From: Trebouxia sp. TZW2008
Taxonomy: Eukaryota > Chlorophyta > Trebouxiophyceae > Trebouxiales > Trebouxiaceae
NCBI GenBank assembly: GCA_002118135.1
Contig: BDIU01000350.1
Coordinates: 85,289-149,288, forward strand
Length of the DNA stretch: 64,000 nucleotides
Direction: 5' to 3'
The position numbers and the translations under genes are program-made. Under the pieces are notes generated by a model. That model worked only from the letters and a program-made list of their open reading frames with translations. It had not been told where the DNA came from and did no database searches. Within the stretch, counting starts at the first letter, position 1. Every line of letters starts with the position of its first letter. Shown piece after piece: positions 22,432 to 34,628 of this stretch.

Positions 22432-24846
22432 CCCTTGCAAAGAGTTTTGACAGAAGCGTGACGCGCTAGGCAAATGATGCTCGCGCAATGACAAAGAACG
22501 CGACTCGAGAGGTGCTGAGCACGGGCGAAGCAATCGCGCTGAGCCCTGAGCGCTTGATCTTTTAAGCGGCACGGTGCGCCAGCGTCAGCAGCAGGACGAC
22601 ACTGGGCCTGGTATGCCACAATCCAAGCAGCATCGGGCGCTCTTGTCGTTTCATCCAGACAGCTCAGAAAGTGGCGTAAATCGTCAGTCCGGAAGCGTCG
22701 CTTTCAGCCGGCGAAGTTTGCTGGGCAGCATGCAGATCTGTCACGCTTGAAGTGCTGAAGCGCCTTGGCGTCACAGAGAACGCAAAGCAGCGACACGAAT
22801 CTTTTGCTGTCCCTCAGAGGATCGCTCAGTCCGTACCGCAGCTATGATTCCGCCAGCGGAGGTTATCCGAGATCATTGCTGCAACCAAAGGTTACTAATG
22901 GCTTCATCGTCGACTTTCGACCATTTTGGAATTTAAATTGCTATTTGCACACCTTGACTGGCAGCTATGCTCACAGTGCCTGCCGGCTGCAGGCTACGTC
23001 ATCATCAATGCCGCCATATTTGTACTTTTCCAGCCTGTGCAGCAGCTATATAAAATAAAGCTGGAAGTGCTGTACACCAAAGTTTGCATCACATTGCAAT
23101 TAGTACTTGCATGCATATGCAGGCTTGCGGATTGTGATACTCGCCATTGCTGCAGACTGCAGCATCTCTAAAGCCAATTTTGATACCTGGCTTGCGTGCA
23201 TCAGTGCGCGCAGGCGCTACATTGCGACGACACTCAGATCAACTGGAAGTGAAACAGCTTTCGGGTGATCGATGCATGGAGACCAGCGGGCCAGGCCTGG
23301 CAAACAGAGAACCAATGCATCTCACGCACATCTGTGATCAGCTTTATACACCACATGACACCATACAGCACTTTCACATAAACATTGCAGCGCTAGTGCT
23401 CAACAGACAGAAAGAAACAAAAACAGACCTTACTATGCTTGTTGCATTGTACTGTGTGTCACACTACCTAGACCACTTGCTGGCAGTTTAGCTAACAGTA
23501 ACAGTAACAACGCTACATGGCAAGCTGCAGCAATAAGGCATGTCCAGCCATTCAAGAGAGATTCAGTTCAAACAAACTAAGAAAAGTTTGATGCAAGAGT
23601 TCAATTAAAAAGAAAATCAAAAACTATTCAGTTTGGCAAGCCTTGAAGGTTTGCAAAGCAGGAATGAAGCTGGCAGGAAAGTGGCAGCAAGGGTAAACCT
23701 GCCTTCATATGGCAAGGAGGTTCATGTCATTATTGTGTTCTTTAACAGCTGGTACCTCTAAGCTATCATGCATTGCAGGCACAACAAGGCTCTATTGGTG
23801 TAATGCTGGCCATACATTACCTAATGCAACTTGAAGGCACATGGGGCACGCCAGCCTATCGCAACACCACAGGCATCACATTGTCAAGACAAACTTCTCA
23901 GCATTCATTTTTGCAGCATGACTGAGGCTCAATGTTGCTGCTCAAGGTTGCAATGTCAATGGAAGCATTGCCAACACACAAGGATGTATTGATATGTTTG
24001 CGCTACTGGCATGTCTAGCTGAGCTTGTGAACTAAGGAATTACCTTATTGGGATTTGGATGCTGCTTGAGCAATCTGTGTGCAAGATCCTGTCCTGTTGC
24101 AACTGACTGGACTGATGCCATTGCTTCTACAGCAATGAAGCATTTTGCACTGTATCTCCTCACACCCATCATTCAACTTTACGTGTACAAAGTTTGCACT
24201 GTATCTCCTGACACCCGGTCTTCAACTTTTACCTGTACAGATTTTGCTCTGATCTGAACCACATTTCCCACAATTATTGATGAAACTCTTGCCCGTTTAT
24301 TGCTGCTCTCGACTTAACTCTCATTAGGTCACTCTTTTTGGCATTCTGAACATGTTGGGGATTTGGAAAGGTGCCCCCTTTGACACAACAGAGATTCAAG
24401 GCTGCCTGTGCAGCAGCCACAGCTGGAGGGTTCATGTGCCCAGCAAATCAATTTGCATATGTCTGAGCGTCTGGCAGACTTGGTCAATGCTCAGCCTGTA
24501 GCAAACAGGCATAAGTCAGTCGAACACAGGACATTGCATATGGGCTTATGCAGTGTCTCAATTGGTGCAGATTTGACAATTTTTTGCTAATTTGCAAATC
24601 GCATGCAGAATTGGTTGGCTTGATTGTACACAATTTGGATGTGAGCCACTGCAAGCTTCTGGGTATCATCAAATTGTTCAAGAGTGCAAAGGTGATGCTG
24701 CATGGTGACCTCAGCAAGGCATGGAGCAGCTGCTAACAAGTCAATGCTGCAGATGCTCATTGAGTAATTGAAGGCTTCAGCAGAAATGCTAGGTGTGCAT
24801 GGCGCCAATCCTGTCTTGCCGGGCCTTTCAGCACAATCTCTCCCAC
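22432..24846. other. Intergenic between the PARP-like gene and the TKL kinase
   Basis: About 22440-22920 is CpG-rich and marks the 5' end of the PARP-like gene. Plus-strand frames here (for example ATG near 22840 reading MIPPAEVIRDHCCNQR) might begin a divergent transcript, but no continuation was found. The rest is AT-richer, with no recognised element. The 3' end of the kinase gene probably extends into about 24650-24846 (frames such as TLEQFDDTQKLAVAH), not joined. Confidence 0.4.
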
Positions 24847-27800
24847 CTGTTGCAAGGGTCTGTCTGTAGGCAGTCTGAACAAAGCCTGGCATAAGGGGCA
24901 GGGCAGCAGGAGGGGAGGACCAGTCCAGCACATTGCTGAGCTTTCATGTTGATGATCTCCCCTTCTGACATACCCTGATAGAGTTGGCTGCAAGTGTAGA
25001 GTTCCCACACTGCACGCAGAGAGGTGATCAGAAAGCGCTCAGCACATCATGATTGCCTGATTGATCATGGCACCATTTTCAATGAAAGCAGCACCCAAAG
25101 GGCATCTGCATAAAAATAAATGCAGATTGCAGCACGAGCAAGAACTAGTGCTTGTTGCTTCAAAATGTGCCCCCATGCAAGGCTGGAAGCTGCAATGACG
25201 GTAAACTTTCATTGGAACTTGAGGGACTTGGGTCGATAAAGCTATGCTTAATCTTTTATCAATACTTGAGGTTCTGGTGGCATGGCGGAGCCAGGCATGT
25301 GTAGAGGCATTGCTGTCAGGTGCATTGCAGCCATGCCACAGGAAAGAAGGGCTCTGTGAAACATGCATTGTCAGGCAGGTGTCTATGGCACAAGCTGCAT
25401 TGACTTACTAAGCACCCCAAGCGAGTAGACGTCCACTGCAAAGGAGACATCTCCCTGCAGCAGCAGCTCTGGAGGCATATAGATCATGGAACCATATGTC
25501 ACTTGATGATTGCCGTTTTGAGCATGTCTGTTGCTGCCAGGCCTGGAGCTCACACCTGCACAATCACAGGCCCAAGTGAACATGTTGGCTGCTAGCCAGT
25601 GTGTCAAACTTTGTAGAACTGCTGGAACAGCGTGGTCAAAACAGCTTCTTGCTAGCAACACATTACAGCGTATGCGGATGTGTGAGCACCTGAGCGCAGT
25701 CTTCTCAGTACAAAGGCAATGAGTAGATACTTGCCTTGCAGGCAAATGCATTCTTCGCACAAGCAAGCCTTACTCATGAAGCACTACAGCTAGGCCGACT
25801 GCTTTGGACACCAAGACGAGTCCACATCTGGCAATGCTGCAATGATTGCTATTAGATGATCTCTGGGATTGCCGCAGAGCAAGTCATGGTGCCAAAAGCT
25901 GCACAGAACAGTTGCAACAGTTGCACCTGATGACATAGTTTGTCTTGCGTTGAAAGCAAAAGCGTGAGGCCTCACCAAAATCTGCAAGCTTGACTGCACA
26001 AGAAGCTGTAGCTTCAGCTCTCTCAACCAGCAGCAAATTGTGGCTTGTCACATCCCCATGAACAAAGCCCTGATGATGAACGTGCTGCACAGCATTTGCT
26101 ACTTGCTGTGCAATCTGCAACACCCTGTCCAACCTGGGCAGCATATGTCCTTTGCAACAGTTGCTGTTTACAAAGGCTGGGTCAGCACATGTCAGAGCTG
26201 TGTCAGCACAACATGTCTGCAGTTGATCAAGGCCAGACATCTGCACGCTGCCTGTTTGCTGATGCTCTAGCAGGGCTGTTTGGCAGCGCCCTGGGGCTAG
26301 GGCAGGGGGCTGAGATTGGCACAGTAGAAACAGAGGCTGCTGCTCTGAGGTTTGCAGCTGACAGCTGTGTTTGGGAGCTGGTGTGTGACACTGCCCAATG
26401 GGTGGGGCACTTTGATGCAAGTGCCCTTTCTGCAGGGCAGCCCAAAGGGTTCCCCCCTGACAGTACTGCATGACTAAGACACCACAACATGATTGGGCTT
26501 TGTCTGGCGCGTACAGACTGCTGCCTGTCTGACATATGATTTGCTGATGTGGTACACTGAAGTAGTGAGATTTGCTGACTGTACATGGCAGCTGCAGCTG
26601 AGCTTCATTCTCTTGCATGCCACGCATCCTGCAAGCAAATGTTGCAATTGCGTTTGGAACATCTGCAAGGCGCTTGGAGCTGATCAAGGCAAAGCAGTGC
26701 AGCATGCAATAGATATCAGAATGCATGTGTAAATGAGCCACCAGGAGCCTTTGTTGCTGAACAGAAAGACTAGCAGAACTATATATGTGTGGGCACGTCC
26801 AGGCACATGTATCTGTCCACATCTGTTGATGTATACAATCAAGCCTTGGAACTTGCATCTTGCATGGCTCACACAGTAAGCATTTTGCTTTATTGGCTGC
26901 ATCATATCCACCATCGCTAATAAGCCAATAGCTCACATGCATTTCATCAATCAAATAGCTTGCTCTGAACAGAGCGCATTCAAGAAGTGTATAACCATCT
27001 ACTGCCAAGCAGCAAAGCCTCACCTGCTGAGTTGCATCTCGGCATCAGACAGTGCGGTCAATGTGCAGAAATGTGTTTGCACCTGCAAGCAACATCTTTG
27101 GGTTCAATGCAAGCACAGCATTGACATCAACTGATAGCTAAACCTGCCATAGTTGCAAATTTGACAATGCAGCACAACTGAAGGTGTCACCCAAATGCTA
27201 TGTTGCAATCAGCAGCATGCAGATTGTTCTTGTCTGCCTGTTCAGACAGCACGTATTGCTTGGCGCGTTTTGCAGTGTGCACATGGCAGCTAGCAAATGG
27301 CATTAGGCAGGCAATGCATAGTTGCTGCGGCTGTGTGTGTGGTTGTTCTGTATCTACACATCTGCACTCGTAGTATTTTGTTTGCCTTGCAATTGGCCTT
27401 GTTTGTTTGTGTCTATTGCTTGGGCGTGGGTTCTTGTACTATTGTATGTGGATCACATGAGAGACAGCAGCAGGCAATGCAGGACTTGGGTAGGTGGCTC
27501 ACCACAGCAGGATGACTCATAGCCATGCTGATGGCCGCCTCTTGAACAATCTGACGCTTGTCAGTCACGCCATGCATCACCTTAACTGCCACAATGTTGC
27601 CTCGCCATAACCCTGCATCAAGTAAACTGAGCGCTCTCCATTTTTCATTTCAAATATGTGCCAGACAGGCTCAACAGGCCCAGCTAGGTAGTCATTGGAT
27701 ATTGCTCTCAGTCTGCTTTACCATAGAGAGCAAAAGCGCAAGTGCGCTGTGGGATGCATGCAAGTACACTTCAAACACAGCGGTGCCAGCTGGCGCCTTT

Positions 27801-28138
27801 TGACTTGCTGAGTACAGTGACCAAACTACGATAGTGCAATGCCTGAGCGGTGCAGCTCTTGTAATCCAAGCATTCTGCGTCTGCAAGATGTGCAAGGTTG
27901 CAGCAGAAGATTGTGGAAGGTCAGTGCTTATAATTGACAGCATGGTAGCAGGTGCACTGAAGGTGAAGGTGCACTGCAGGATTAAGGGATGCAACGGCCC
28001 GTCACCTTTGTACACTGTGCCGGAGACGCCCCTGCCGATCGGCTCCAACAATTCAACTTCGGCGAGAGGGTCCGCTGCGCTGCTTGGGCTGCATTGTATG
28101 TTTTCCCGAGCGACTTCAAACGGTCGCCTAGGCAGCCA
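24847..28138 (-). CDS. Tyrosine-kinase-like (TKL) protein kinase, ends unresolved
   Basis: Exons with agreeing phase: 28138-28006 and 27612-27503; then 25555-25409 and 25009-24847. A long open frame (about 26640-25900) lies between them. Motifs in order: VELLEPIGRGVSGTVYKG (Gly loop), NIVAVKVMHG (beta-3 Lys), IVQEAAISMAMSHPAV (helix C Glu), VLVMQYCQGGTLWAAL (hinge), QHVHHQGFVHGDVTSHNLLL (catalytic loop, HGD in place of HRD), VKLADFGEASRF (DFG), YGSMIYMPPELLLQGD (APE-like PPE), FAVDVYSLGVLMWELYT, and YARLCSDCLQTDPCNR. The order and wording match plant and algal TKL/Raf-like kinases. A proline- and Gln-rich insert follows the hinge. The start exon (CpG-rich DNA 28140-28600) and the final exon after the PCNR donor are not identified. 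Substrate is unknown. Confidence 0.82.
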
Positions 28139-30379
28139 CTGCAAATGCGTTCATTTCAAAGTTTACCCTACTGGCGCAACTTGCTCGACTGACGCAGCAA
28201 GTCAGAGCCCGTGCGAGCCATTTGAAGTGACGCACAGGCCAACATGCGCGTCGAGCGGATCTGTGGGTTTGCTGTTTGGACCCTTTCATACTTCCACGTA
28301 CGCAAGCAGCGATCGTATGCACACGTCCGAACTTCGTGTAAAGGAAGTCTACTTACGCTAAGAGGTGCTTGCTCTGTGACACATCCCCAATGAGCAAGAA
28401 CGCTCAGCATCAAAGCAGCGACGTGCTGCTTGGTCGGTGCGGTCAGAGGTCCAGCAGTGACGTTGCAATGTCACTTTCTTGCAATCTCGCGTGTCGGAAG
28501 CAACGGACAGTCGCACCGTCAGCCGAACGATGTACATCCCTTCTCGTCCATAAATTGCGACCGACTCGTTCACGTACCTCGAGATAGAACGTGTATCGTA
28601 CTGCCCGACCGCGCTTTACATGAAAGCTTCAGGTGTGACTAAGGAGAGCTCAAGCGTGGATTTTGCTATTATGTCGTCTACGGCTATTCATTGATGACAG
28701 CTCAATTTAGCTCAATTATCGGTCAATCACAACGGGAAAACTCGATTTGCGCCTTGATTTTTCACGCTGATGCCGCCACGTAAGCACAGCTGGATGAAGT
28801 AGCTGCTGAACTACATCAGCAAGTAGATCATCCAGCAAAGCATTCTCGCGCTGTGACGACAGCACCATCCATTATGACTGCACACATGGGCTGCATAAGA
28901 CCTTGCTTAAGGATGGCAGCATCATCACGCCAAGCCGCATGAGGGCATGACACAGACGTGCATTGCTGTAGCACCGTCGTAGGGGTATCTGCTCAATCTG
29001 ATTTCGTCGTATACCTTGCCACGTAGCCTATGGGTGAAGTTGCTTTTGGGTCTTGGATGTTGGATTTCACCAGCTGGCCGCAACTTCACTGGAACTTCAG
29101 TGCAGTCGCAGTAAGCACAATGCCTTGTTTCTGGAAGGAGATGAATGGTTAATCACAGGCCTCTCATTGCAATCTTGCATGCTGCTTTGGAGCTCTCAGT
29201 GGCATGTAGTGTTGACCATCGTCACAACGTGCAAGCCATCCAGAAGTGTGATAGGCTGCAGTCTTGGCGCTGCAAGGCTTGCAGTAGTGCATGGCTTATT
29301 TAGGATCTTTGTTTTTGTTTGAACATTTACGCACACAAATTTGAATCGCTTCAGTAGCGATTGCAATTCAGCGGGGTTTTCAATGCTGCTGCAAAAGGCG
29401 CCTGCCAGCTGTGCACCACTCTCTGATGATCCTGTTGTTTGCCTGCTGCTCAGCCTCGTTGCTTGCTGCTGAGTCTGTGCCTAATTGACTCGGCTGCGGC
29501 CTATGTATCTCAATTGTGCAACCATGCACTTGTACAGTTGTGCCTATGCACGTTCTTCAAAAAGGTCACACGTCTGCATTTGATGCATTGCAGTCTTATA
29601 CAGAAACAGCTGACAAGCCAATTGAAGGTTTTTTTAATCTTTCTGGAATATCTTTGGAAAAAGATGGAAGCTTTTTAGACAAGGGCGCAATGTTTTTCAT
29701 AAAAATTGTCTTTTTTTGTATCCCTCAGCCTGCTACTGGCAAAGAACTTGCATATCTGCATTGACACTTTGCGGACTTGCGCAAACACAGCTGTTAAGTC
29801 ACTGGCCAAAGCCGGTTGACCATGACCTTGCCTGTCCCATGTATCTGCTGACGTGCTCAGCCTACAACACCATGGATGTAGTGTCGCAAACATCACATGC
29901 AAGAGGCCCTGCCTCTGACGGTAGACAAACGTCTACATGGCTTAGCCTGAGTTGCTCAAGCCAGATGCGCCTCTTGACATCACTGCATCAAGGGCGCAGG
30001 CATATGCATTGTATCTAGATCTGATCAGCTTATGAGCTGTGCAGCCAGAGCCTGAGGCTTAGTCAGTGCTGCTGTCTTATGGAGCCTGCTGGTGTACTGT
30101 GACCTGCTGCTGCAATGCATGCAAGAGCAGGTGTCAAGTTTACAGCCAAGTCTCACTCAGGCAGCGATTGCTGGATGGTGAACAGATCCAGCCAAATTTG
30201 AGGTATGTAGCGCTAGCTCTGCACATAAGGTGCGGCTGACTTTGCAACCCTTCTGCACTGTGATATGCCCCCTTGGTCCCCTGTACATGCCTGTGCAACA
30301 AGTGCCTGAGCGGTAGCCATGTGGAGTTCAGGAATTCCTTGCTGGATCGTTATCTGCTGCTTGCATGCTGATGCATGCA
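28139..30379. other. No gene recognised; CpG-rich start then plain DNA
   Basis: About 28140-28700 is rich in CG and probably contains the TKL kinase promoter and first exon. A frame MYIVRLTVRLSVASDTRD near 28530 could be part of it. Beyond this, only short frames on both strands are present, with no homology I can name and no RNA gene. Confidence 0.4.
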
Positions 30380-32010
30380 CGAATGCGTTCCAAGGCTGAT
30401 GCCTGCTCTGCAGCTATGTACAGCAAAGGTATCTTGTGCTTGGAGTGTCACCTGCTGATACAATAGTCAAGAGCAGTGTAGCTGTGTGAAGCACAGGCAT
30501 TTGCTTTCAGGGTATGGCCTGCTGCTTCAACACATTCAGCATCTGCATTTCTATACAGTGCAGGCATTACTCCTGCACTGTGATCTGGTGTTACAGTGTA
30601 TTCCACAGCAGGCGCAAGGCCTGCACCCATACACAGCGCAGGCATGCATTCCTGCACAAAAGTTTGCTGCTTGTATATTCATTATTGCCACATGTTGGTG
30701 CATTCAATATGCCTGACCTGCAGCCATATGCAGTGCATCCTACTGCATCAAAACCGCTGCTTCGTCACAGTCATGAGCAGATGCCTGATCTTCAGCTCTG
30801 TACAGCCTGGTACAGCGTATGCATTCACTGCTGGACTGTCATCAACTGCTTCATTGTATTCAACAGCAGCTGCCTGACCTGCAGTCATGTCCATTACAGC
30901 TGTTCACTGCTGGACTAGTGGCGGTTACATGATATGCTGCTGCAGTGCGTTCACAAGAAGATGCCTGGCCTGCAGCCATGCATGGCGCAGACCCTCAGTT
31001 CTGCCCTGCATTCTGCTGCTTCCATGCGTTCAATAGCAGATGCTTGAGCTGCAGCCATCTGTAGAGCAATTCCTGCACCGATGTCTGCTGCTTGCATACT
31101 GAGGCCTGACCTGCAGCCATGTACGGCCCAGACCTTCACTGCTGCATTGTAGTCTGCCGATTCAGTGCGTTCAAAGCACATGTTCGACCTGCAGCTACGT
31201 ACAGCGCATGCTGCTACTCCTGCAATGTGGCCTGCAACTTCAATCTGGTCAACATCAGCTGCCTGACTTGCAACCCTATACAGTCAGGCGCTCACTCCTG
31301 CACTGTGATCTCCTGCTTCAATGCATTTCAGAGCAGGTGCAAGACCTGAAGCTAGCGACAGCGCATTCAGCCAATGCAGTCACTGCTGGACTGTAGTCTG
31401 CTGCTTCAAATGATCCGACCGCAACTGCCCAATTGGGCAACCTGCAATTGCAACCTGCAGTCCTGTACAGCGCACCCAATCGCTGCTGGACTGAGGTATG
31501 CTGCTTCAATGCATTCCACAGCAGATGCATGACCTGCACCCATATACAGCGCCGGCCTGCACTCGTGCAGTGATGTCTACTGCTTTGATGTTGATGAATG
31601 CATTCATGCATCTCAAGGCTGAAACGTGTAATCTGCAGCTACATATGGCACAGGCAACTCCTCCTGCATTGGGATCTGCTGCTTCACTGTGTCCAGGAGC
31701 AGATGCAGCACAAGCATGTATATGGCACTAATGCACTGGTGTCTGCTGCTGTGACGTTGATGAATGCATTCATGCATCTCAGGGCTGATGCATATAATCT
31801 GCAGCTATGTACAGCATAGGCATTCCCTTTCGCACTGGGATGTGCTGCTTCAATGCATCCTAAGGCAAGTGCAGCCACATGCAGCGCAGGCTTGTACATG
31901 GCAATAATGCACTGATGCCTGCTGCTGTGATGTTGATGGATGCATTCAAGCATTCAAGAGCTGATGCCTGCTCAGCAGCTCTGCACAGCACAAGCATTCT
32001 TTCCTGCCTG
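30380..32010. repeat. Degenerate tandem repeat array, about 20 units of about 80 bp
   Basis: The phrase CCTGACCTGCAGCCATGTAC, in varying form, recurs near 30406, 30619, 30717, 30787, 30876, 30967, 31046, 31108, 31186, 31265, 31343, 31453, 31531, 31632, 31702, 31797, 31868 and 31968. Spacing is mostly 62-110. Each unit also has a TGCTGCTTCAATGCATTC block. On the minus strand many units translate as a 26-residue Ala-rich motif such as ALQMAAAQASAIERMEAAE. Frames on both strands stay partly open. It could be an old coding repeat or a minisatellite; no start, stop or splice structure was established. Confidence 0.75.
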
Positions 32011-34628
32011 CAGTGGGTTGTTCTCCTCTCTCTCAAGCAAGCAACACTTGCCAGAGGCAAAATTGCAGACAGTGGTCATGTGCTGAGGGCTGAAGTCTTG
32101 TGCCAGGCATGCATATGATGACGAACAGGGGTCATGCTGGGCAGATTTGTCATCTGCTGTAAAGGCCACTTGGTGATTGCTGAGAGAATATGCATCTGTC
32201 CTTTGACTTGCCCAGTGTGCAAGTGCTGATGGAACATTCACACATGAGCAAGCAGCAGAGGCTGCTTCATGCGGGTTTCTTGATGCCTCTTTGCATTCAT
32301 GCAAGGCTTGTCTCCCAAATGACTTCAGTGTATTGCAACATTCTTCAATGTTGCTGCCAGAAGCCAGCTAAAGGATGTCAGCAGACATCAAGATGTGTGA
32401 ATCAGCATCACTGGCGCGTCACTACACTGGTACATGGGTCCGTTACCACATTGTCACAGCAGCACATTTTTGCATTACCTATAGCCACCCAGCACTCAGT
32501 ACTTACCATACTGAGAGTCACCTTGACATTTGATACGTCCTGCTGCATGGCTCAGCTTGTCAGGCATTACGATGTCATTTACATGCATGTGCACAGTGAG
32601 AATGCAGAATGCTTAGTAACACAGCATATGTCTGGTGCAGATTCCGGCTAGTTTTGAGATTGTCTGCATGTGATTTTGACTATGTCACTGTACGCAAAGC
32701 GAGTTCATCTTCAACTGTTTGGGGCAAGGTGATGATTATTGTATCAGACACACAGGTGCCCTCTGTAGCAACAAGAACATGGCAATGATGAAAACGGCTG
32801 TTGTTTTCAGCCTGGTCCCATGCAGGTGTCCGTCTGCTGCCCAGTCTAAGCTTGCAGCTATTTGCAATTGGCGTTGACGTCCAATCTACTGAGCTAGTTA
32901 TGTACAGAAGCCGCTTGCCTCATGCTAACCACAGGCAAGCCCAGACATATGTTTGAACTACACTTCAGACTGCTTTCCTGTGAGCTCTCTTCTGCTGTGC
33001 TGGTTGCAGTGCTGGCTACACAGACAGCGTTCTGTGCCTTGCAAGGTCAACCATGCAGGCCAGCCAGGATAGCACTATCTGCCGTAGCCTCTCTGACTCA
33101 GCAGCCCATTTGTTTAGACGCAAAAAGCAACTCAACAGCTGACCTGTGAGCTCACAGCATGCTCTCAGGCATTTGAACCACAGAGAATAGCACAACCCTG
33201 TGTCGCAGGGTTGTCATAAGCCATGCTGGTCAAAGACAAATGCCGCCATATGGCATGCATGCCCCCAGCAACTAAGTTCAGTGCAGAGATGTCCGGGTCA
33301 AGCATTGCACACTCTTCTTATGCACAATTGCAACAGAGCACCATGGCAAACAGCATGCTTGCCATGATGGCCTCTTCTGATACAGTAAGTAAGCACAAAT
33401 GTGAAGCACATGTCACTGCACACCAGCTGCACAAGTATTGCCAATCAGTGCACCAGCATCTGCCACTCATGCAACCACAGACATGTGTAGGTGTTGAAGC
33501 ATGACATTGTCAAAGTTGACAGCATGTGCCCATGTATCGTTGATTGCACAATGGCGCTTGTCAAGGTCTCCTACTTCAGTGCAAGCATGCATTGTTGATA
33601 CAAAGCCCACTGGCTAGTTGCAAATGCAGACAACACAAATGCGGCAGCTGATGCAATAGCAATCTAGGAGGCTGCTGTGCGTCATGGGAAAAGCAATAGC
33701 CATCCTTGGCTTTCCAAATGCTGCATGTTTCCAAATGCTGCATGTCCAGGCACATCAGTGCTGTTCTGCTTGAGTTTTGCTAGTATGTATTAACAACAGT
33801 GCAACGTCGCACTCGTGCTGCAAATTTGCATCAGCTCAGAGTCTGTGTCAACACAGCAGTAACAGATGGAACATTGCTGATGCGTGATAACGCCTTTGCA
33901 CAGTCAGAGCTTTGCAACACAGCATGCTGACAGATTGCATGCTTGCAGTCACATTGCACCTGCATGTGTATGTAAAGATATATAATGCATTGACAAACAT
34001 TGCAACTGCCTGCGTTTCCGACGTCGCACTGATACTTTAGATTTCTGAGAGCAGCGACGGCAACATGCTATGACCAACGGTAGCACTTAAGTAGTAAGCA
34101 GGGGTGTGGCAAATGAGCTTTTACAATAACCGTGCTGGTGCAATGTGGTCAAGGTATGCAAACATGCCTGCTGGATGGTATTTACATTTGAGGAAGATAA
34201 GCGGACAGCTGGCAGGAGATCTCAAAAAGCAATCAACGGCTGTCACATGTTCATTTGGTCTGTACTAAGCCTGTACAAAGCTTTGTATCACATTGAACAG
34301 ACATAAACAAGTACGTCTATCAACAATGTTCCTGGAACCCATCTACTCTTGAAGACTTCCCTTGACTTCATTTGACTAGTACTTCAGAGCTGCCTTCAAA
34401 AATTGCAAAGCACTGCTGTCATGTAAGTTGCGCGCTGGAATAGTTTACACTGGAAGGGCAAAGATGTACTAAGACAGCAAACTTTTGTCAGTCATCCCTA
34501 CTACTAACTGCCAAACAGCTCACACAAGACGTCATGCTGGTCTGACATGTTTGGCAGAGTTGTAAAGCAGCTGTCATCATTGCGCAGCAGCTGTCAAAAG
34601 ATCAAAATGTACACTTCAAAACCGAAGT
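32011..34628. other. No gene recognised
   Basis: Low-CG, TG/CA-rich DNA with only short open frames on both strands. No domain, element or RNA gene is recognisable. The part next to 34629 probably includes the 3' untranslated region of the neighbouring secreted-protein gene. Confidence 0.45.

Noticed and set aside
28139..28166. Direct intron between the frame ending CASR and the Gly-loop exon of the TKL kinase
   Set aside because: The implied intron would be only about 28 bases, too short for this genome.
29053..29322. Plus-strand frame of 89 residues
   Set aside because: No conserved motif, no splice partners, and similar-sized frames occur on the opposite strand.
30448..31953. Separate small genes on both strands within the repeat array
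   Set aside because: Frames on both strands follow the repeat unit and lack consistent starts, so the array was annotated as a repeat instead.
30380..32010. CRISPR-like array
   Set aside because: Units are degenerate and irregularly spaced, with no conserved repeat and unique spacer pattern, and the genome is eukaryotic.
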